Origin: Streptomyces sp. Tue6028
GTDB taxonomy: Bacteria; Actinomycetota; Actinomycetes; Streptomycetales; Streptomycetaceae
Length of the DNA stretch: 64,000 nt
Assembly (NCBI RefSeq): GCF_002300165.1
Contig: NZ_MLCE01000031.1
Span: 62,001 to 126,000, forward strand
Direction of reading: 5' to 3'
Part shown: positions 59,603 to 64,000 of the stretch, piece after piece
How the letters are laid out: every line of letters begins with the position of its first letter
Position numbering within the stretch: position 1 is the stretch's first letter
The notes under the pieces: model-generated
What the model was told of the DNA's origin: nothing
The model's database searches: none
Seen by the model: the letters and a program-made list of their open reading frames with translations, nothing else
Translations under genes and position numbers: made by a program

Positions 59603-60397
59603 ATGCGACGCCTGTTCCCTGTGACCTATGAAACAGCAGCCCAGGCCTCGGGTGAGGCCCCTGCGACGGGTGTGACGGACCGGGAATGGGGGCTCGCGGA
59701 GCTGGCCGAGGCCTACGCCTACCCGGACGTCCGTGGGCCCTGGCTGCGCGCGAACATGGTCTCCACGCTCGACGGCGCCGCCCAGCACGATGGGCGTTCG
59801 CAGCCCATCTCCAGCGCCACCGACATGCGGGTCTTCGGGGTGCTGAGGGGCCTCGCGGACGCCGTAGTGGTCGGTGCGGAAACGGTACGCCAGGAGGGTT
59901 ACCGGCCGGCACGCGCGCGTGAGGCCTTCGCGGCCCTGCGGGAGGCCGCCGGACAGGGTCCCGCACCCGCGATCGCGGTCGTCTCGGCCGGGCTCGACCT
60001 GGACTTCTCGCTTCCGCTGTTCACCTCGCCCCTGGTGCCCACACTGGTGCTGACCGGCGCCGCGGCGGACCCGGACAGGATCGAGGCGGCACGCGCGGCG
60101 GGTGCCCGGGTGGTGATCGCCGGGGACGGAGCGGGGGTGGACCCCGCCCGCGCCGTGCGGGCCCTGGGCGACCTCGGACTCACCCGGCTCCTGACGGAGG
60201 GCGGCCCCCGCCTGCTGGGGCAGCTGATCGCGGCCGGAGTGCTCGACGAGCTCTGTCTGACGGTGTCGCCCATGCTCACGGCGGGGGGTGCCCAGCGGAT
60301 CGCCGGAGGCCCCTCGGTGGCGGTCCCGGAGCGGTTCGAACTCGTGTCCCTGCTGGAGGAGGCCGGGTTCCTGTACAGCCGATACCGTCGTCCCTGA
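59603..60397 (+). CDS. RibD C-terminal-like pyrimidine reductase
   Basis: 264 residues without a deaminase domain. NADPH-binding reductase fold: WLRANMVSTLDGAAQHDGRS, LRGLADAVVVGAETVRQEGYRP, LTRLLTEGGPRLLGQLIAAGVLDELCLTVSPML. It resembles the reductase half of RibD or dihydrofolate-reductase-like proteins of actinobacteria. Its actual substrate is unclear; riboflavin synthesis is only one option. ATG 59603. Divergent from ZapE, with 37 bases between start codons. Confidence 0.82.
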   Translation: MRRLFPVTYETAAQASGEAPATGVTDREWGLAELAEAYAYPDVRGPWLRANMVSTLDGAAQHDGRSQPISSATDMRVFGVLRGLADAVVVGAETVRQEGYRPARAREAFAALREAAGQGPAPAIAVVSAGLDLDFSLPLFTSPLVPTLVLTGAAADPDRIEAARAAGARVVIAGDGAGVDPARAVRALGDLGLTRLLTEGGPRLLGQLIAAGVLDELCLTVSPMLTAGGAQRIAGGPSVAVPERFELVSLLEEAGFLYSRYRRP

Positions 60398-60529
60398 CAA
60401 GTCGGCGGAATGCACCGTTCCGTTTATTGTCCGCTGGGCACACTAAAACTCGCAGCCCTCGCGAGATCACGGGGCAGGATGGTTTCAGCAGGGGGCCGGG
60501 ACGGCCCACGGAGGAGAAGGGCGCCTGTC

Positions 60530-61003
60530 GTGTTCACAAGCGTATTGATGATCGAGAAGGCCCTGACGTCCGCCGACGTGGAGTTCGTCACCACCTTGCA
60601 CGGTGACGAGTCGGTCGCCTTCCATGTGCTGCTCCAGCCCCGCGGGGACCAGGCGGACCGGCTGCTGCGGGCCATCGACGACGTCGCGCTCGGCGAACTG
60701 GACGAGGCCGCCCGCGAGGGCGAGACGCCCGAGGGCGAGGCCGCCGCCGACCAGGGACAGCAGGCCCTGGACGTGTCACTGGTGGCGCTGCGTACCACCG
60801 GCAGCGCGGCCGAGGGCCGGCTCGTCGAGGACCATCCGCTGGACGCCCTGAAGGCCCTGGTCGACGAGATCGACGCCGACGAGGTGATCGTGCTGACCGA
60901 CCCCCACTACGTGGAAGAGTTCTTCCACCGGGACTGGGCCTCGCGGGCCCGCCACAAGGTGGGCGTGCCGGTGCTGAAACTGTTCTCGCACAGCAAGGCA
61001 TAG
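60530..61003 (+). CDS. Conserved actinobacterial protein of unknown function
   Basis: 157 residues, acidic and cytoplasmic. N-terminal MIEKALTSADVEFVTTLHGDESVAFHVLLQPRG, middle acidic linker, and C-terminal DEVIVLTDPHYVEEFFHRDWASRARHKVGVPVLKLF, which looks like a Rossmann-type alpha/beta segment. Relatives are sometimes labelled indole-3-glycerol phosphate synthase, which the size and motifs do not support. GTG 60530 has GGAGGAGAAGG upstream. It lies 79 bases before murC on the same strand. Confidence 0.72.
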   Translation: MFTSVLMIEKALTSADVEFVTTLHGDESVAFHVLLQPRGDQADRLLRAIDDVALGELDEAAREGETPEGEAAADQGQQALDVSLVALRTTGSAAEGRLVEDHPLDALKALVDEIDADEVIVLTDPHYVEEFFHRDWASRARHKVGVPVLKLFSHSKA

Positions 61004-61082
61004 GCTTGCCCCCGCGCGCTCCGGCGCCACCCGATCCGCAACACCTCTCGACCCGCTCGACGCTTCCTGGGGAGACACACGC

Positions 61083-62471
61083 ATGGCACCCGGCCTTCCT
61101 ACCGCCATGGACCGACCGCACTTCATCGGCATCGGCGGAGCCGGGATGTCGGGCATCGCGAAGATCCTCGCGCAGCGCGGCGCCGCGGTCGCCGGCAGCG
61201 ACGCCAAGGATTCCGCGACCGCCGAGGCCCTGCGCGCACTGGGCGCGACGGTGCACATCGGCCACGCGGCCGACCACCTCGCCACCGACGCCACCTGCGT
61301 CGTCGTCTCCTCCGCGATCCGCGCCGACAACCCGGAGCTGGCCCGCGCGGCCGAGCTCGGCATCCCCGTGGTGCACCGCTCGGACGCCCTGGCCCGCCTG
61401 ATGGACGGCCTGCGCCCGATCGCTGTCGCGGGCACGCACGGCAAGACCACCACGACGTCGATGCTCGCCGTGTCCCTGTCCTCGCTCGGCCTGTCCCCGT
61501 CGTACGCGATCGGCGGCGACCTCGACGCGCCCGGCTCGAACGCCCTGCACGGCGACGGCGAGATCTTCGTCGCCGAGGCCGACGAGTCGGACCGCAGCTT
61601 CCACAAGTACGCGCCCGAGGTCGCGATCGTCCTCAACGTCGAGCTCGACCACCACGCCAACTACGCCTCCATGGACGAGATCTACGAGTCCTTCGAGACC
61701 TTCGTGGACCGGATCGCCGAGGGCGGCACGCTGGTGATCTCGGCGGACCACGAAGGGGCGCGGGAGCTCACGCGCCGGGTCAGGGGCCGCGACGTCCGGG
61801 TCGTCACGTACGGCGACTCCGCCGACGCCGACGTCCGGGTGCTCTCCGTGGTCCCGCATGGCCTCAAGAGCGAGGTGACCGTCCTCCTGGACGGCACCGA
61901 GCTCACCTTCACCGTCTCCGTGCCCGGCCGCCACTACGCGCACAACGCGGTCGCGGCCCTGGCCGCCGGCGCGGCACTGGGCGTCCCGGCGTCCGAGCTG
62001 GCCCCGGCCCTGGCGTCGTACACGGGCGTCAAGCGCCGCCTCCAGCTCAAGGGCGAGGAGGCCGGTGTCCAGGTCGTCGACTCCTACGCGCACCACCCGA
62101 CGGAGATGACGGCCGACCTGGAGGCCATGCGCGCCGGTGCCTCCGGCCGCATCCTGGTGGTCTTCCAGCCGCACCTGTTCTCCCGCACCCAGGAGCTGGG
62201 CAAGGAGATGGGCGAGGCCCTGGCCCTGGCGGACGCCTCGGTCGTCCTGGACATCTACCCGGCCCGCGAGGACCCGATCCCGGGCGTCACGAGCGACCTG
62301 ATCATCCAGGCGGCACGGGCTGCGGGCGCGGACGTCACGGCGGTCCACGACAAGAGCGACGTGCCCGAGACGGTCGCGGGAATGGCGAAGCCCGGTGATC
62401 TCGTTCTCACCATGGGCGCGGGCGACGTCACGGACCTCGGTCCGGAGATCCTGGCCCGCCTGTCGAAGTAG
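61083..62471 (+). CDS. murC: UDP-N-acetylmuramate--L-alanine ligase
   Basis: 462-residue cytoplasmic peptidoglycan ligase adding L-Ala to UDP-MurNAc with ATP. N-terminal UDP-binding motif HFIGIGGAGMSGIAKIL, ATP motif VAGTHGKTTTTSM, metal and substrate block FVAEADESDRSF, LNVELDHHANY, and C-terminal DSYAHHPTEM. Length normal. ATG 61083 follows GGGGAG. It stands apart from the dcw cluster, as murC does in Streptomyces. Confidence 0.95.
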   Translation: MAPGLPTAMDRPHFIGIGGAGMSGIAKILAQRGAAVAGSDAKDSATAEALRALGATVHIGHAADHLATDATCVVVSSAIRADNPELARAAELGIPVVHRSDALARLMDGLRPIAVAGTHGKTTTTSMLAVSLSSLGLSPSYAIGGDLDAPGSNALHGDGEIFVAEADESDRSFHKYAPEVAIVLNVELDHHANYASMDEIYESFETFVDRIAEGGTLVISADHEGARELTRRVRGRDVRVVTYGDSADADVRVLSVVPHGLKSEVTVLLDGTELTFTVSVPGRHYAHNAVAALAAGAALGVPASELAPALASYTGVKRRLQLKGEEAGVQVVDSYAHHPTEMTADLEAMRAGASGRILVVFQPHLFSRTQELGKEMGEALALADASVVLDIYPAREDPIPGVTSDLIIQAARAAGADVTAVHDKSDVPETVAGMAKPGDLVLTMGAGDVTDLGPEILARLSK

Positions 62472-62499
62472 CCACAGCGTTCCTGAGGGGTTGAGCTTC

Positions 62500-62907
62500 A
62501 TGTCGTACGACGTCGAAAAGCCGGACGAGCAGTGGCGTGCGGAGCTGACCCCGGCCGAGTACGCCGTACTGCGCAAAGCGGGCACCGAGCCCGCCTTCAC
62601 CGGCGAGTACACCGACACCAAGGCCGAAGGAGTGTATTCCTGTCGCGCGTGCGGGGCCGAGCTCTTCACCTCGACGGAGAAGTTCGAGTCGCACTGCGGC
62701 TGGCCCTCCTTCTACGACCCGAAGGACAGCGACGCGGTCGAGCTGATCGAGGACCGCTCGCACGGGATGACGCGGACCGAGGTGCGCTGCGCCCGCTGTG
62801 GTTCCCACCTCGGACACGTCTTCGAGGGGGAGGGCTACCCCACCCCGACCGACCAGCGGTACTGCATCAACAGCATCTCGCTGCGGCTGGCGCCGGACGA
62901 GAGCTGA
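62500..62907 (+). CDS. msrB: Peptide-methionine (R)-S-oxide reductase
   Basis: 135-residue enzyme reducing methionine-R-sulfoxide in proteins. The zinc tetrad is Cys48/51 (SCRAC) and Cys97/100 (CARC). Catalytic Cys122 is in QRYCINSISL, and Cys66 in SHCGWPSFY may be the resolving residue. ATG 62500 has GAGGGG upstream, 28 bases after the murC stop, so both may be read together. Length is normal. Confidence 0.95.
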   Translation: MSYDVEKPDEQWRAELTPAEYAVLRKAGTEPAFTGEYTDTKAEGVYSCRACGAELFTSTEKFESHCGWPSFYDPKDSDAVELIEDRSHGMTRTEVRCARCGSHLGHVFEGEGYPTPTDQRYCINSISLRLAPDES

Positions 62908-62935
62908 GCACGGCACCGGCCGCGCGGGTCCGTGC
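62908..62935. terminator. Weak hairpin between convergent msrB and SpoIIE-type genes
   Basis: GCACGG (62908-62913) with CCGTGC (62930-62935). The stem is short; the convergent genes lie 40 bases apart. Confidence 0.45.
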
Positions 62936-62947
62936 CCGTACGGCGCA

Positions 62948-64000
62948 CTAGTCGGCGGGCAGTGTCTGTTCGGCCCAGATGGTCTTGCCCGAACCTGCCT
63001 GACGCGTGCCCCAGCGGTCGGTGAGCTGGGCGACCAGCAGGAGGCCGCGCCCGCCCTCGTCGAAGGTGCGGGCCCGGCGCAGGTGCGGCGAGGTGCTGCT
63101 GGCGTCGGACACCTCACAGATCAGCGCCCGGTCGCGGATGAGCCGCAGCTGGATCGGGGGCCCGCCGTAGCGGATGGCGTTGGTGACCAGTTCGCTGACC
63201 ACGAGCTCGGTGACGAACACGGCCTCGTCGAGCCCCCACTCGGCGAGCCGTTCCCCGACGCGCTGCCGGGCCGTGGCCACCACCGCCGGATCGGACGGCA
63301 GGTCCCACACCGCCACCTGGTCGGCGTCCAGGGCGCGGGTGCGCGCCAGCAGCAGGGCCACGTCGTCGGCGGGGCGCTCCGGGAGCAGCGCCTTGAGCAC
63401 GTTGTCGCAGGCGTCGTCCAGATTCCCGGCGGGGGCCGCGAGCGCGCTGCACAGGGTGGCCGTGCCCGCGTTCACCTCCAGGTGGCGGGCCTCCACGAGC
63501 CCGTCCGTGTACAGGGCCAGCACGGACCCTTCGGGGAGGTCCAGCTCCGTGGACTCGAAGGGCAGCCCGCCGATGCCGAGCACGGGACCGGCGCTCACCT
63601 CGACGACCTCGACCCCTCCGTCCGGGTAGAGCACGGCGGGCGGCGGGTGCCCGGCGGAGGCGATCGTGCAGTGCCGCGCCACCGGGTCGTAGACCGCGTA
63701 CAGGCAGGTCGCGCCGATCTGGCCGCCCGGCTGGCTGTCGTCGGCCGTGAGATGGCCGACCAGGTCGTCGAGGTGGGTGAGCAACTCGTCCGGGGGCAGG
63801 TCGACGTCGGCGAGCGTCCAGACCGCGGTGCGCAGCCGGCCCATCGTGACGGAGGCGTGGATGCCGTGCCCCACCACGTCCCCGACGACCAGCGCCACCC
63901 GGGTCCCGGACAGCGGGATGATGTCGAACCAGTCGCCGCCGACGCCCGCCCGGGACAGCGCCGGAAGGTAGCGGGAGGCGAACTCCACCGCCGCCTGACC
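62948..64000 (-). CDS. SpoIIE-type PP2C phosphatase with C-terminal ATPase domain (5' truncated)
   Basis: The frame runs out of the window at 64000, so the N-terminus is missing; a GTG at 63988 is internal. About 350 residues remain. The PP2C/SpoIIE domain has GGDWFDIIPLSGTRVALVVGDVVGHGIHASVTMGRLRTA, SAGHPPPAVLYPDGG, LALYTDGLVEAR and PADDVALLLAR with metal Asp residues. An RsbW-like ATPase follows, with FVTELVVSELVTNAIRYGG and FDEGGRGLLLVAQLTDRWG. Such proteins regulate anti-sigma partner switching. Upstream PAS/GAF sensors are likely but out of view. Confidence 0.85.
   Translation of the reverse strand, partial: GQAAVEFASRYLPALSRAGVGGDWFDIIPLSGTRVALVVGDVVGHGIHASVTMGRLRTAVWTLADVDLPPDELLTHLDDLVGHLTADDSQPGGQIGATCLYAVYDPVARHCTIASAGHPPPAVLYPDGGVEVVEVSAGPVLGIGGLPFESTELDLPEGSVLALYTDGLVEARHLEVNAGTATLCSALAAPAGNLDDACDNVLKALLPERPADDVALLLARTRALDADQVAVWDLPSDPAVVATARQRVGERLAEWGLDEAVFVTELVVSELVTNAIRYGGPPIQLRLIRDRALICEVSDASSTSPHLRRARTFDEGGRGLLLVAQLTDRWGTRQAGSGKTIWAEQTLPAD

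Noticed and set aside
60530..61003. Indole-3-glycerol phosphate synthase
   Set aside because: Relatives carry this label, but the protein is far too short and lacks TrpC barrel motifs.

Overview
The window is high-GC actinobacterial DNA. Codon use, GTG/TTG starts, MsiK-dependent type sugar importers, mycothiol-type proteins and gene order all point to a Streptomyces core chromosome. The left edge reproduces a known S. coelicolor neighbourhood: N-acetylglucosamine permease (ngcG), rok7B7, xylFGH, dxs. I see no tRNA, rRNA, insertion sequence, prophage or CRISPR array.

Layout. 1-9.5 kb: end of a GlcNAc importer, the ROK regulator Rok7B7, the xylose importer xylFGH, dxs and an amino-acid permease. 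9.6-21 kb: a membrane glycosyltransferase-like protein, then an envelope-polymer block: capA-like gene, a tandem Cache/HAMP-like membrane protein, pgsB/capB and pgsC/capC homologues, an NlpC/P60 hydrolase and a beta-propeller protein, with a candidate hydrolase diverging from capA. This looks like a poly-gamma-glutamate-type polymer system. 21-24.5 kb: fadB/fadA beta-oxidation pair on the minus strand. 24.6-31.3 kb: beta-mannosidase and LacI regulator divergent from a three-gene sugar importer, with two matching LacI-type operators between them.

31.3-44 kb: RNase D-like protein, LuxR regulator, DUF3000 protein, hemE, rhomboid protease, an intergenic tandem repeat array, a CoA-disulfide-reductase-like flavoprotein, a DUF4349 lipoprotein, hemY/cgoX and hemQ (coproporphyrin-dependent heme pathway), and a TAP-type secreted hydrolase. 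44-48 kb: TIGR04222-type membrane protein, DUF4142-like protein and a DUF692 multinuclear iron oxidase (MNIO). 48-53 kb: DinB-like protein, TetR regulator, PTH2, an ABC exporter pair, a zinc-ribbon peptide and a polysaccharide deacetylase.

53-64 kb: a short threonyl-tRNA synthetase preceded by what looks like a leaderless Thr-codon leader peptide and attenuator, an SPFH protein, a SulP transporter behind a carbonic-anhydrase remnant, a small secreted protein, ZapE-like ATPase, RibD-like reductase, a short conserved protein, murC, msrB, and the 3' part of a SpoIIE-type phosphatase cut by the window end.

The strongest candidates for something little described are the poly-gamma-glutamate-like locus (12.5-20 kb), the threonine attenuator in front of the minimal ThrRS (54.7 kb), and the DUF692/TIGR04222 group (44-48 kb).
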